A stretch of DNA of 64,000 nt from an uncultured Lachnospiraceae bacterium (GTDB lineage: Bacteria; Bacillota; Clostridia; Lachnospirales; Lachnospiraceae), in contig ONKG01000002.1 in NCBI GenBank assembly GCA_900318375.1, positions 62,001 through 126,000 of the forward strand, in the 5' to 3' direction. The notes beneath the pieces are model-generated. The model did not search any database and was not told the origin of the DNA. It saw only the letters and a program-made list of their open reading frames with translations. Below are positions 42,781-51,133 of this stretch, piece after piece. Within the stretch, counting starts at the first letter, position 1. Every line of letters starts with the position of its first letter. The translations under genes were made by a program, and so were the position numbers.

Positions 42781-44286
42781 CTAATCAATGCTGCCGGACA
42801 GGGCATCCATGAGGCAGATGTGGAAGGTGCCGGTGCCTCCCCGCCTGCGCACTGTCTCCCCGAGGGCCTTTTCTGCGCAGGCATTCATCATAGCACAGCA
42901 GGCTGCGGCGCTCAATGCGGAATTCTCAACGGCAAGAAATGCGCCGAGGAGGGAACTGAGCATGCAGCCTGTGCCGGTCACTCTGGACATCCAGGCTGTA
43001 CCTCCCTTTACTTCATAGAGACGGGTTCTGTCGGCGACGTAATCTGTCTCGCCGGACGCAATGACAATAGCGCCGGTCTTGCGCGCCAGATCCATGGCAG
43101 AGCGGGCTGCATCAGGAGTCTCCGCTTCCAGGTCATCCACACCCCGGCCTGTATCGTGATCGGTCGCAAGCGCCCTGATCTCCGCAGCATTTCCGCGGAT
43201 GCAGGATGGCTGTACCGCCTTGATCAGTTCCAGACATTTTCCGCGGCGGAATGACGAAGAAGCACATCCCACAGGGTCAATGACAATAGGACGGCCTGCT
43301 TTTCCTGCTCTTCCGGTCTCCGGGGTTTTTCCAATATTATCTGCTTTTTCTGCTCTTCCGGTCTCCGGGCTTTTCCCGGTATTTTCTGCTTTTCCCTCAC
43401 CTCTGATACACGATGCCAGGCCAGCTGTCATCATGGCGTCCAGAGATTCCGTGGCTCCCATGTTGCAGACAAGCGCATCGCTGACAGCCGCAAAATCAGC
43501 CATCTCCTCCGGGTGATGCGCCATCGTGGGAGATCCGCCGATTGCCAGCAGAGCATTTGCACAGTCATTTACAGTCACAATGTTGGTGATGCACTGGACG
43601 ACCGGCCGGCACTTTTCTATCCTGCCCCGAAGCCTTTCGGGCTGGCCCAGCAGGCACAGGTCCTGTGCCGTCTTCCAGAGCTTCTTTGTCTGTGCCTCAA
43701 TATCGTCTGCCGCAAAAATTCCGCTGACGATGGCAAAGCCGGTCATCTTCCGGCCTTCAAGCTGCCGGATATTGTCAGCTGTGATCCCGCCGATCGCGAC
43801 GACAGGAATAGACACGCTCTCGCAGATCTGCTGAAAGTATGCGGGATCCATTGGTTTTGCGTCTTTTTTTGTAGAAGTGCCGAATACCGCGCCGCTGCCC
43901 AGATAGTCCGCACCCGCCTTCTCCGCAGCCTGCGCCTGCTCGATCGTTCTTGCCGTGACACCGATAATGGCATCCGGGCCGAGAATTTCCCTGGCCTGTG
44001 ACGCCGCCATGTCACTCTGACCTACATGCACACCTTCTGCGCCGATTTTTTTTGCCAGCATGACATCGTCATTGATGAGAAGGGGCACCCCGTACTGACG
44101 GCAGACAGCAAGGATTTCCCTCGCCTCCTGCTCAAGTGCCTCACCCCGGAGTTCCTTCTCCCTGAGCTGGACCATGGTAACTCCGCCCCGCAGGGCTGCC
44201 TCCACCTGCTGAACCAGTGTCTGCCCGCGCAGCCAGCTCGTATCCGTGACCGCATATAAAACGCAGTCTTCCAGTTTCAAACCCAT
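42781..44286 (-). CDS. thiEM: Fused thiamine-phosphate synthase and hydroxyethylthiazole kinase
   Basis: 501 residues. ThiE (about 1-210) couples HMP-PP and HET-P; it shows MVQLREKEL, VPLLINDDVMLAKKIGAEGVHVGQSD, YLGSGAVFGTSTKKDA and VAIGGIT. ThiM (about 215-501) phosphorylates hydroxyethylthiazole; it shows VQCITNIVTVNDCANALLAIGGSPTMAHHPEE, PIVIDPVGCASSSFR and VTGTGCMLSSLLGAF. ThiM carries an inserted pair of 15-residue repeats (KAENTGKSPETGRAE) before DPVG. The fusion joins salvage and condensation. ATG at 44286 with TTGGAG upstream. It lies behind thiW under a TPP riboswitch. Confidence 0.93.
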   Translation of the reverse strand: MGLKLEDCVLYAVTDTSWLRGQTLVQQVEAALRGGVTMVQLREKELRGEALEQEAREILAVCRQYGVPLLINDDVMLAKKIGAEGVHVGQSDMAASQAREILGPDAIIGVTARTIEQAQAAEKAGADYLGSGAVFGTSTKKDAKPMDPAYFQQICESVSIPVVAIGGITADNIRQLEGRKMTGFAIVSGIFAADDIEAQTKKLWKTAQDLCLLGQPERLRGRIEKCRPVVQCITNIVTVNDCANALLAIGGSPTMAHHPEEMADFAAVSDALVCNMGATESLDAMMTAGLASCIRGEGKAENTGKSPETGRAEKADNIGKTPETGRAGKAGRPIVIDPVGCASSSFRRGKCLELIKAVQPSCIRGNAAEIRALATDHDTGRGVDDLEAETPDAARSAMDLARKTGAIVIASGETDYVADRTRLYEVKGGTAWMSRVTGTGCMLSSLLGAFLAVENSALSAAACCAMMNACAEKALGETVRRRGGTGTFHICLMDALSGSID

Positions 44287-44407
44287 GATGTACTCCAATT
44301 CATGCCTTGCCTTCGTCCCTTCTTTTTAAAGCAGGATTCACAGGCACCGGATCATTCCCGACTCTCAGATTTGTTTAGAATTCCCTTGCAAAATATGTGC
44401 AGTATTC

Positions 44408-44929
44408 TCACTCGATCTGCTCGCGCAGTAGGCCGATCACGCCGCGGCTCTGCAGTGCCATGGTGATAACTGCCGCAATAATGGTTCCGCCGACGGTGCT
44501 GATCAGGAAAGGCACTACGAATATGAAGAGGGTTGCGCTTGTATTTCCCATGATCAGGGAGGCGATGGGGTAAGCCAGCATTCCGCCGATCACAGCCGTG
44601 CCGAACACCTCTCCGACCCACGCTGCGGGAAGAGTTTTAAACTTCTTATAGAGAAGTCCCGAAAGCAGAGCGCCGCACATACTTCCCGGAAATGCCAGGA
44701 GTGTTCCCAGGCCGGTTATATTGCGGATCACGCTCGCGATGAAAGCTGCTGCCAGGCCCCAGCCGGGTCCCAGAAAGACCGCGCACAGAACATTCACCAG
44801 ATGCTGTACCGGCGCGCATTTCGATCCGAAAACCGGGAAGGAAAACATGGAACCGACGACTGCCACAGCGGCAAAAATCGCCGTGAGCGCAAGTTTTTTT
44901 GTATTTACAGATTCGTTATTCATTTTCAC
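44408..44929 (-). CDS. thiW: ThiW, thiazole-precursor transporter (ECF S component type)
   Basis: 173 residues, about five membrane helices, with KLALTAIFAAVAVVGS, the conserved GSKCAPVQHLVNVLCAVFLGPGWGLAAAFIASVIRNITGLGTLLAFPGSMCGALLSG and the TAVIGGMLAYPIA block typical of ThiW. It should take up hydroxyethylthiazole or a relative for ThiM, using shared ECF ATPases encoded elsewhere. Start is GTG at 44929 or ATG at 44923, both behind GAGGAG. Confidence 0.9.
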   Translation of the reverse strand: MKMNNESVNTKKLALTAIFAAVAVVGSMFSFPVFGSKCAPVQHLVNVLCAVFLGPGWGLAAAFIASVIRNITGLGTLLAFPGSMCGALLSGLLYKKFKTLPAAWVGEVFGTAVIGGMLAYPIASLIMGNTSATLFIFVVPFLISTVGGTIIAAVITMALQSRGVIGLLREQIE

Positions 44930-45002
44930 TGCTTCTCCTCTTCCAATAGTAAATTTCGTGTGTCCAGGATAACTGTCTCAAGTCTTCAGGAATAATGATA
45001 AA

Positions 45003-45026
45003 CGGGATACCTGTCAGGGTATCCCG
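45003..45026 (-). terminator. Terminator hairpin of the TPP leader
   Basis: CGGGATACC/GGTATCCCG stem with a 6-nt loop, followed on the minus strand by GTTTATCATTATT. It lies between the TPP aptamer and thiW and can act as the expression platform. Confidence 0.65.
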
Positions 45027-45039
45027 CTTTCCATGCGAA

Positions 45040-45128
45040 ATCATTTCCCTTCGTTGGCATTATCCAAATCAGGTTACGGGTCGAGACAGCTGCAGTCTCC
45101 TCTCAGCCGGCTTTCTGCCAGCTCCCCT
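45040..45128 (-). promoter_or_regulatory. TPP riboswitch (THI element)
   Basis: Minus strand: GGGGAGCTGG, GGCTGAGAGGAG, CGACCCG, TAACCTGATTTGGATAATGCC and AACGAAGGGAA, in the canonical order. It controls thiW and thiE-thiM. Confidence 0.95.
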
Positions 45129-45262
45129 CTTATCGAAAAAGATTTAAAAGACCTTGATCCTCTTTAAATAATGTCGATCATCTTTTCACAGCAGATTATA
45201 AACAAATTGCACATACAATTCAACAGTAAAGTGTATGGTGAATGTTATTCCTATGCGCGGCC

Positions 45263-46180
45263 TCAGGCTTCGAGCAGGTAGCGCTGGACACTGGTGACGG
45301 CATTTGCGCCGTCAGCAACTGCGGTCACAACCTGGCGGAGCTGTTTGGCGCGGACATCGCCTGCGGCAAAAATGCCCGGGATGCTGGTCTCGCAGGTCTC
45401 GCCTGCCACAATGTAGCCGCCCGCATTGGTCTCGATGCCGGTTCCGACAAAACCGGAACGGGGGGTGATGCCGACTGCGATGAAAACGCCGTCGGTATCG
45501 ATGACGCGCTCGGACTGGTCGTATTTGTTGACGACCGTCACAGAGGTAACTTTTCCATTGCCGCCGTCATTGATGGATTTGAGGTTGGAATCCCAGACCA
45601 TCTCGACATTGGGAAGGGTAAAGAGGGCAGTCTGCAGGGTCTTCACTGCGCGAAGTTCGTCGCGGCGGTGAACAACATAGACCTTCTCGCAGCCGCGGGC
45701 CAGGAAGATGGCATCCTCGACAGCGACATCGCCGCCGCCCACCACGACGGTGGTCTTTCCGCGGTAAAAAGCGCCGTCACAGGTCGCGCAATAGGAAACG
45801 CCGCGGCCTGAGAGGGATTCCTCACCGGGAACGCCCAGATGGCTGTGGGAAGCGCCGGAAGCAATGATGACTGCCTTTGCTTCAAAAGTGCCTTCGTCGG
45901 TCATGACCTTCTTGACATCTCCTGTCAGGTCAAGTCCTTCCACAGCGGCGTTGACTACTTCCGCACCCAGTTTCTCTGCGTGATCGGCCATCTTCTGTGC
46001 CAGATCCATGCCGCTGATTCCGGGAAGGCCGGGATAGTTATCAATTTCATAGGTGTCAATAATCTGGCCGCCGTTCACGAAGTTCTCTTCGATCAGGACA
46101 TAATCGAGTTCCGCGCGCGCGGCGTAGATGGCGGCGGCAAGACCCGCAGGGCCTGCGCCGATGATGATCAAATCATGCAT
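45263..46180 (-). CDS. trxB: Thioredoxin reductase
   Basis: 305 residues. FAD site IIGAGPAGLAAAIYAARA, redox pair CATC (SYCATCDGAFY), NADPH site VVGGGDVAVEDA and C-terminal GIFAAGDVRAKQLRQVVTAVADGA. Reduces the thioredoxin encoded directly upstream. The ATG at 46180 follows GAAAGGAG; an earlier in-frame ATG at 46207 overlaps trxA and is unlikely. Confidence 0.97.
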   Translation of the reverse strand: MHDLIIIGAGPAGLAAAIYAARAELDYVLIEENFVNGGQIIDTYEIDNYPGLPGISGMDLAQKMADHAEKLGAEVVNAAVEGLDLTGDVKKVMTDEGTFEAKAVIIASGASHSHLGVPGEESLSGRGVSYCATCDGAFYRGKTTVVVGGGDVAVEDAIFLARGCEKVYVVHRRDELRAVKTLQTALFTLPNVEMVWDSNLKSINDGGNGKVTSVTVVNKYDQSERVIDTDGVFIAVGITPRSGFVGTGIETNAGGYIVAGETCETSIPGIFAAGDVRAKQLRQVVTAVADGANAVTSVQRYLLEA

Positions 46181-46199
46181 TTCTTTCTCCTTTCGAAGA

Positions 46200-46517
46200 T
46201 CAGACATTTGCCTCGAATTTTGCCTTCATAGCTGCCTTCGGGATTGCGCCGACAACTTCGTCGACCACTTTGCCGCCCTTGAAGAACTTCATGTTCGGGA
46301 TGCTCATGATACCGAACTGTGCTGCGATCTCGGACTCATCGTCAACATTGATCTTGCCGACCTTGATCCTGCCCTCAAACTCATCCGCGAGTTTGTCGAT
46401 CACGGGAGACATCATCTTGCAGGGGCCGCACCAGTCTGCGTAGAAATCCACGAATACGGGAATGTCGCTGTTGAGAACTTCAGTTGCAAAATTATCAGCT
46501 GTGAATGTATGGACCAT
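46200..46517 (-). CDS. trxA: Thioredoxin
   Basis: 105 residues with the active site WCGPCK (FYADWCGPCKMMSPVIDKLA) and cis-Pro region GIMSIPNMKFFKGG. Reduces protein disulfides. First gene of a trxA-trxB operon; 19 bp separate it from trxB. Confidence 0.97.
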   Translation of the reverse strand: MVHTFTADNFATEVLNSDIPVFVDFYADWCGPCKMMSPVIDKLADEFEGRIKVGKINVDDESEIAAQFGIMSIPNMKFFKGGKVVDEVVGAIPKAAMKAKFEANV

Positions 46518-46730
46518 AATGTACCTTTCCTTTCTTTTGGTTTAGTTTGGTTTGATTATCCGCCTGCCCTTGCAGGCTGTCTTGTGATTCGTTTTTTGTT
46601 TTTGTTATTTGTTTTTCTAAATATTTTTATCAAGAACATTTTTATAAAGCGCGCATGTCCTGCATCTGCGCTATTTGATTGTGTACAATTTAATTATACA
46701 CAATCTCCTCTTCTTGTCAATACTTCTTTT

Positions 46731-48182
46731 TTATGATTGATCATTCATCAAAGCATCGCCGCCTTCCGGATGGGCATCTATGTCTGTCTCTTCCCTGTCA
46801 AAGGGAAAATACACTGTAATCGTGGTCCCGATGTCCGGTTCGCTTTTCATTTCGACGGAGGCATTCTGGACTTGCGCGGCATGTTTGACAATAGAAAGAC
46901 CGAGCCCGGTGCCGCCCAGTGTGCGGGAGTGGCTCTTGTCCACGCGGTAGAACCTCTCAAAGACGCGATCCTGTTCCGATTCGGGGATTCCGATGCCTGT
47001 GTCCGCAAAGGAAATCATGGCATTATCATCATCTTCCCTGATCGTGACATAGATTTTCCCGCCGTCATGGTTATATTTTACGGCGTTATCACACAGGTTG
47101 TAAAACATTTCTCTGATCAGATAGTCCGAACCGACAACTCGGACGGGAAGGCAGGAGCCGTCTTCACCGGAAGGAGCCTGCAGAGAAATGGAGATCCCGC
47201 GTTTGTCCGCGGAAGACTGCAGAATATCGATCGTGTCCTGAGCGGCTTTTACAATGTCCACTTTCTCTGTTGTAGTTAGAATCGCGCCCTCATCGAGCTC
47301 GGAGATCCGGATGATGTCATTGACCAGTGCGATGAGGCGCTGGCTCTCCCTGTATATATCACCGGCAAATTCAATCATTTTTTCCTCATCGCAGAGTCCG
47401 CTGCGCATGAGTTCGGCAAAGCCGTTGATCGATGTCAGAGGAGTCTTTAATTCGTGGGAAACATTGGCCGAAAACTCCCGGCGCATCCTTTCCTGTTCCT
47501 GCGCCTGCTGTTCCATTGTCTCCCGGCGCAGCTGTTCTCTTTCCACAGCCTGGCTGGCAATTTCCTCTTTCTGTTCCTCGAAGCGTTCCACCAGCGGCTG
47601 CAGTTCCGGATATGGATTGGAATGCGGAAGGTCATCCAGGTCCATCTCGTTGATCGGTTCCGCAATTGTTTTGGCAATCCGGAAGGCGATCAGGGCTGAA
47701 ATAAGGATCAGTACCAGCACCGTCACGGAGCTCATAAGGCTGACAACCGCAAAGGCATGCCTTACCACACTGACAGGACGTGACAGGCGCACGACCGTCC
47801 CATCCTCACACAAAAGTCCGTAATACATTGTCTGTGTCCTGCCGGATGAGGACCGGCGTATTCCGCTTCCGCTCCCGGTCTCCAGCGCCTGGCGCACTTC
47901 CTTGAAGTCTCCCTGATTTGCGGTCAGATCCGGGTACTCACTGTCGTACAGAACACTGCCGTCCGCTCCGATCCATGTGATGCGGTTTGTGTTGTCCAGG
48001 CTCTTCAGGTACTCGATTCCGCCGATCTTCACTCCGCTCTCCACATAGGAAGCTTCTCCCCGCAGAGTCTCATAGGCATCATCCATGGTCTGCCTGTACT
48101 GCAGCCCGAAAAAAATACCGCCCGAAATCAGCAGGACCATAGCCCCGAGCAGGAAGGCATAGAAAAATACTTTTTTAGCCAT
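46731..48182 (-). CDS. PhoR-like sensor histidine kinase, orphan
   Basis: 483 residues. Membrane helix (7-28), extracellular domain of about 115 residues, second helix (145-167), short HAMP-like linker and coiled coil, then the HisKA domain (EFSANVSHELKTPLTSINGFAELM). The HATPase has N box YNLCDNAVKYN, G1 FADTGIGIPES and G2 LGGTGLGLSIVKHA. No response regulator lies on either side, although such kinases normally follow their regulator gene. Upstream is a hairpin-rich repeat region. Confidence 0.92.
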   Translation of the reverse strand: MAKKVFFYAFLLGAMVLLISGGIFFGLQYRQTMDDAYETLRGEASYVESGVKIGGIEYLKSLDNTNRITWIGADGSVLYDSEYPDLTANQGDFKEVRQALETGSGSGIRRSSSGRTQTMYYGLLCEDGTVVRLSRPVSVVRHAFAVVSLMSSVTVLVLILISALIAFRIAKTIAEPINEMDLDDLPHSNPYPELQPLVERFEEQKEEIASQAVEREQLRRETMEQQAQEQERMRREFSANVSHELKTPLTSINGFAELMRSGLCDEEKMIEFAGDIYRESQRLIALVNDIIRISELDEGAILTTTEKVDIVKAAQDTIDILQSSADKRGISISLQAPSGEDGSCLPVRVVGSDYLIREMFYNLCDNAVKYNHDGGKIYVTIREDDDNAMISFADTGIGIPESEQDRVFERFYRVDKSHSRTLGGTGLGLSIVKHAAQVQNASVEMKSEPDIGTTITVYFPFDREETDIDAHPEGGDALMNDQS

Positions 48183-48424
48183 ACTTGCCTCTTATATCGA
48201 AGCGCTCTGCGCCGAGACACCCGGGGAGAAATTCGCGTAGGCGATTTCTCCGACGGGATAAACGAAGTTTGCGGCGCTTCGACGCAAACTTCGAGTATGA
48301 CAAAAAACGCTATCGATCGTTTTTGTCATACTTGCGGTTATGACCTCCCGTTCGCAAACATGTATGAATAAACTACTCGTTCTATCGCGCTGCTCATTCC
48401 GCCGCGTTTACCTCTCATTCCGCT
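48183..48424. repeat. Hairpin-rich intergenic repeat region
   Basis: Contains a 60-bp segment (48195-48254) repeated at 55057-55115. It also holds a 10-bp stem CGAAGTTTGC/GCAAACTTCG (about 48263-48293), a long stem AGTATGACAAAAA/TTTTTGTCATACT (about 48294-48332) and a CGCAAACATGTATGAATAAA motif (48353-48372) shared with 49621-49662 and 53924-54010. No gene. Confidence 0.7.
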
Positions 48425-48826
48425 TTATCGCTCTTGTTCTGCTTTATCGCTCTCGGTCTGCTTTATCGCTCCGCGATTCTCCATCATCGTCTCTCCTCCC
48501 TTGAGGAAACGCGGCAGTCCGCAGCACACCCGGATGACTGTGTCCGCGCGCTCTGCCAGCAGACAGGCAAGCCGTCCCGCCGCCTCCCGGCTTTGTCTCT
48601 GTGCAGGGTCAATGGGGACGACTCCCCCGCCGACTTCCGTCGCAATCACAACCTTTTTCTCCGCAAGCGTATCTGCAAGAGCGCGGAGCTGCTCTGTGTT
48701 CAGTTCCGCCGCCAGATCCTGGACGTCACGGACCGCAGAGGCCTCGAACTGCGCATCATCCCAGCCGAGGGCTTCCATGATATATTCCTGTTTGCCCGCA
48801 AACAAGGGGCCGGTCACAAAAATCAT
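48425..48826 (-). CDS. CobU-like paralogue with altered P-loop
   Basis: 133 residues. MIFVTGPLFAGKQEYI resembles the CobU P-loop but has Gln instead of Ser/Thr after GK. The rest follows CobU: VIATEVGGGVVPIDPAQRQSREAAGRLACLLAERADTVIRVCCGLPRFLKG. The protein lacks the middle part with the guanylylated His region. Its start overlaps the end of the full-length cobU by ATGA, so both are translated together. It may be an accessory subunit or a decaying copy. Confidence 0.75.
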   Translation of the reverse strand: MIFVTGPLFAGKQEYIMEALGWDDAQFEASAVRDVQDLAAELNTEQLRALADTLAEKKVVIATEVGGGVVPIDPAQRQSREAAGRLACLLAERADTVIRVCCGLPRFLKGGETMMENRGAIKQTESDKAEQER

Positions 48827-49395
48827 CTTCCTGTCTCCGTACTTTTCAGTATCTCCGGCAGTCCGCAGACCACTTCCACAACGAGGTCCGCCCTTGCTGC
48901 CAGTTTTCTGTTGAGTGCTGCGAGCACACGCAGGTAGGTGAGGGTTTCGCCCTCATATTCTTTCCCCCCTGAAAACACTTCATTTGTCACGATCGTCAGA
49001 TGGCTGCATTTTGTGAGCAGTCTTTCAATCCCCGCTGCGATCCGATCCGACAGGTCTGCAGCAATATGCTCTGTGTTCAGGTTTCCGTATGCATCTGCCT
49101 GCGGCAGGTCTGCGCCGAACAGTTCGTTGGCTGTAAGATTTCCCAGATCTTCGAGAAGCACCTTGCTTTTTTCCGGAAGGCAGACATCTCCTATATTCCG
49201 ATAGCATTCAATTGTTTCAAAGCCGCGGTCTCTGCGCATAGCGTGGTGACGTGCGATCCGGGCCTGTGCCTCCTCCCCGAAGGGCTCCATGGCCGCAATG
49301 TAAATCCTGGGACCATCTCCTTTTAATGACAGCACATGACGTTCCGCATAATCGCTTTTCCCGCTGGCGCTCCCGCCGATCACCAAAGTAAACAA
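48823..49395 (-). CDS. cobU: Adenosylcobinamide kinase / adenosylcobinamide-phosphate guanylyltransferase
   Basis: 190 residues, the usual CobU length. P-loop VIGGSASGKSDYAE, then YIAAMEPFGEEAQARIARHHAMRRDRGFETIE with the His region for GMP transfer, VLLEDLGNLTANELF, VTNEVFSGGKEYEGETLTYLRVLAALNRKLAARADLVVEVVCGLPEILK. It phosphorylates and GMP-activates adenosylcobinamide in nucleotide-loop assembly. I start it at TTG 49395 because AGGGAG lies 6 nt upstream and the P-loop follows at once. Confidence 0.88.
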   Translation of the reverse strand: MFTLVIGGSASGKSDYAERHVLSLKGDGPRIYIAAMEPFGEEAQARIARHHAMRRDRGFETIECYRNIGDVCLPEKSKVLLEDLGNLTANELFGADLPQADAYGNLNTEHIAADLSDRIAAGIERLLTKCSHLTIVTNEVFSGGKEYEGETLTYLRVLAALNRKLAARADLVVEVVCGLPEILKSTETGR

Positions 49396-49677
49396 ATTCT
49401 GCTCCCTGCCGCAACAGGCATGTAATTCAATGGGTTTCTTATCACAATTATGAATAAACAGCGAGTCAAGCGGCCGCAAATGCCGGGCTGGCTCGAGCAT
49501 TTGCGGACATTTGACGAGCGTCCAAACATGGGGAAGGAGCCGTTTTGCGCATGCTTTACGCGCAAAACGAGCGGATTCCGAATGGTTGGAGCGGGCTGAG
49601 AGCGTGTAAGCGCGACAGCACGCGTAGTTTATTCATACATGTTTGCGGGCACTTGCCCATGGCCGCAAATAGGATCA
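49396..49677. repeat. Intergenic region with perfect palindromes and a dispersed repeat
   Basis: 10-bp perfect inverted repeats CCGCAAATGC/GCATTTGCGG (about 49473-49505) and CGTTTTGCGC/GCGCAAAACG (about 49542-49571), then an inverted copy (49621-49662) of the CCATGGGC...GCAAACATGTATGAAT element. No gene seen. Confidence 0.65.
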
Positions 49678-50919
49678 TCAAAGAGATGTGAAAAGGAAAA
49701 TACCGTAGTAGTTCCCAATCACATATCCCAGCGTGCCGACCAGGATCGCCGGAAAAATCAGGCTGTGCCAGCCCTTTGCGATGGCAAAAGCCGCCGCTGT
49801 TGTCGGGCCTCCGATATTGGCATTGGAAGCAACCGTGATCTCCTCGATGGAATACCTGAATATTTTACCGAAGACAAGTGAAAAAACAAGGTTCATGAGG
49901 ACAATGATCGCGGCAAACAGAAGAAGAATGGGCGCATCCCTGATAATCAGCGCGATTGAGGCAGGCGCTCCGATGACCGCAAAAAAAATGTGGATCAGGA
50001 AGGTCCCGACCTCCTGGGCACCGGAAATGTTCCCGAAAAACTTCGGAAAAAAGGAGGCCAGCGCAGTGGTGATCGTCGTGATCAGCAGATACTGATTTCC
50101 CAGAAGTCCCCGAAGAAGGGAGATCGCAAAGCCGTCACCCGCGATGGCACCCTCAAAAAAGCCGGCAAGCATTTTGGAGACCGCGACGATCATGCAGGCC
50201 GCCGCGAATCCGGTCGCAAGATCCGCCAGGGAAACCGGGCGCGCCTTCCAGTACTCTGCCGCCCTGCTCTTATGAGTCTGATGATGTTTTTTTACTTCTG
50301 CCATCTCTTCTTGGGATGACTCTATTTTCAATCGCCGGTCGATAATGGGATGCCTGTAGTGTTTAAGGATCCATCCGGATGCCGGAAGTGCTGCCAGAAC
50401 GAAAAAGTAGAGCACCATGAGCAGATTATCGGCGACAATAGAGGCGGAAACAAGATTCTTTCCGGCTCCTGCGGCGTCGGCCATGGCAACCAGATTGACG
50501 GACCCTCCGACATAGGTGCCGACAAACATGGCAAGAGCAGACTTTGCGTCTGCCGCGCCGATCCTGTTTTTTAAGAGCAGATAGGCGAGGATCCCGCCTG
50601 CGGCAGTCCCGATACTGGCCAGCAGATAAATACCGAACATCCTGCCGCTCTCCCGCCAGATTTTGCGAAAATCCGCTTTAAACAGGAGAAAGGGAATCGC
50701 GAGAGGCACCAGATAGGACCATATGAAGTCATAGGCAGGCGCATCCGTCGGAATGATGCGCAGGTTTGCGAGAACCATGGCAAAGACGAGACAGAGCACG
50801 CAGGCGGATACTTTGGCAGCCCACAGGAAGCGCTGCTCGAGTCGGATGGAAACCGCTGCGATCACAACCAGGATTGCAAACAGCATCCAGGTATTCTCGG
50901 CTGAAATTAACGTTGACAT
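49678..50919 (-). CDS. DUF819-family membrane protein
   Basis: 413 residues and about eleven hydrophobic helices. Blocks such as YDFIWSYLVPLAIPFLLFKADFRKIWRESGRM, FVGTYVGGSVNLVAMADAAG, SASIVADNLLM and the C-terminal ASNANIGGPTTAAAFAIAKGWHSLIFPAILVGTLGYVIGNYYG define DUF819 (YjcL-like), putative transporters of unknown substrate. The start at ATG 50919 is uncertain: GGAGG lies 14 nt upstream, and a TTG at 50940 is in frame. Confidence 0.85.
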   Translation of the reverse strand: MSTLISAENTWMLFAILVVIAAVSIRLEQRFLWAAKVSACVLCLVFAMVLANLRIIPTDAPAYDFIWSYLVPLAIPFLLFKADFRKIWRESGRMFGIYLLASIGTAAGGILAYLLLKNRIGAADAKSALAMFVGTYVGGSVNLVAMADAAGAGKNLVSASIVADNLLMVLYFFVLAALPASGWILKHYRHPIIDRRLKIESSQEEMAEVKKHHQTHKSRAAEYWKARPVSLADLATGFAAACMIVAVSKMLAGFFEGAIAGDGFAISLLRGLLGNQYLLITTITTALASFFPKFFGNISGAQEVGTFLIHIFFAVIGAPASIALIIRDAPILLLFAAIIVLMNLVFSLVFGKIFRYSIEEITVASNANIGGPTTAAAFAIAKGWHSLIFPAILVGTLGYVIGNYYGIFLFTSL

Positions 50920-50966
50920 AAAAGGGTCTTTTGCCTCCAATCTACAGGTTATGTGAAAAACTCGGG

Positions 50967-51133
50967 ATGAGTCGCAGGGGACGGTTCTTTCTGACTCATC
51001 AGTACCGACCTTGTCAACTCAAATGAGTCAGGCAGAACTGTCCCTCATGACTCAAACTTAAATGAGTCAGGCAGAACTGTCCCTCATGACTCAAACTTAA
51101 ATGAGTCAGGCAGAACCGTCCCTCGTGACTCAT
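50967..51133. repeat. Palindromic repeat cluster: one inverted copy and three 39-bp tandem copies
   Basis: An inverted copy lies at 50967-50999. Tandem units begin at 51023, 51062 and 51101 (exact 39-bp period), each ATGAGTCAGGCAGAAC...TGACTCA plus an AACTTAA spacer. The last unit contains the hemB stop codon TGA (51130-51132). Same family as 4789-4864. Confidence 0.88.

Noticed and set aside
51023-51133. Possible CRISPR array (39-bp period)
   Set aside because: The whole 39-bp unit is repeated, so there are no variable spacers; it is a tandem palindromic repeat.
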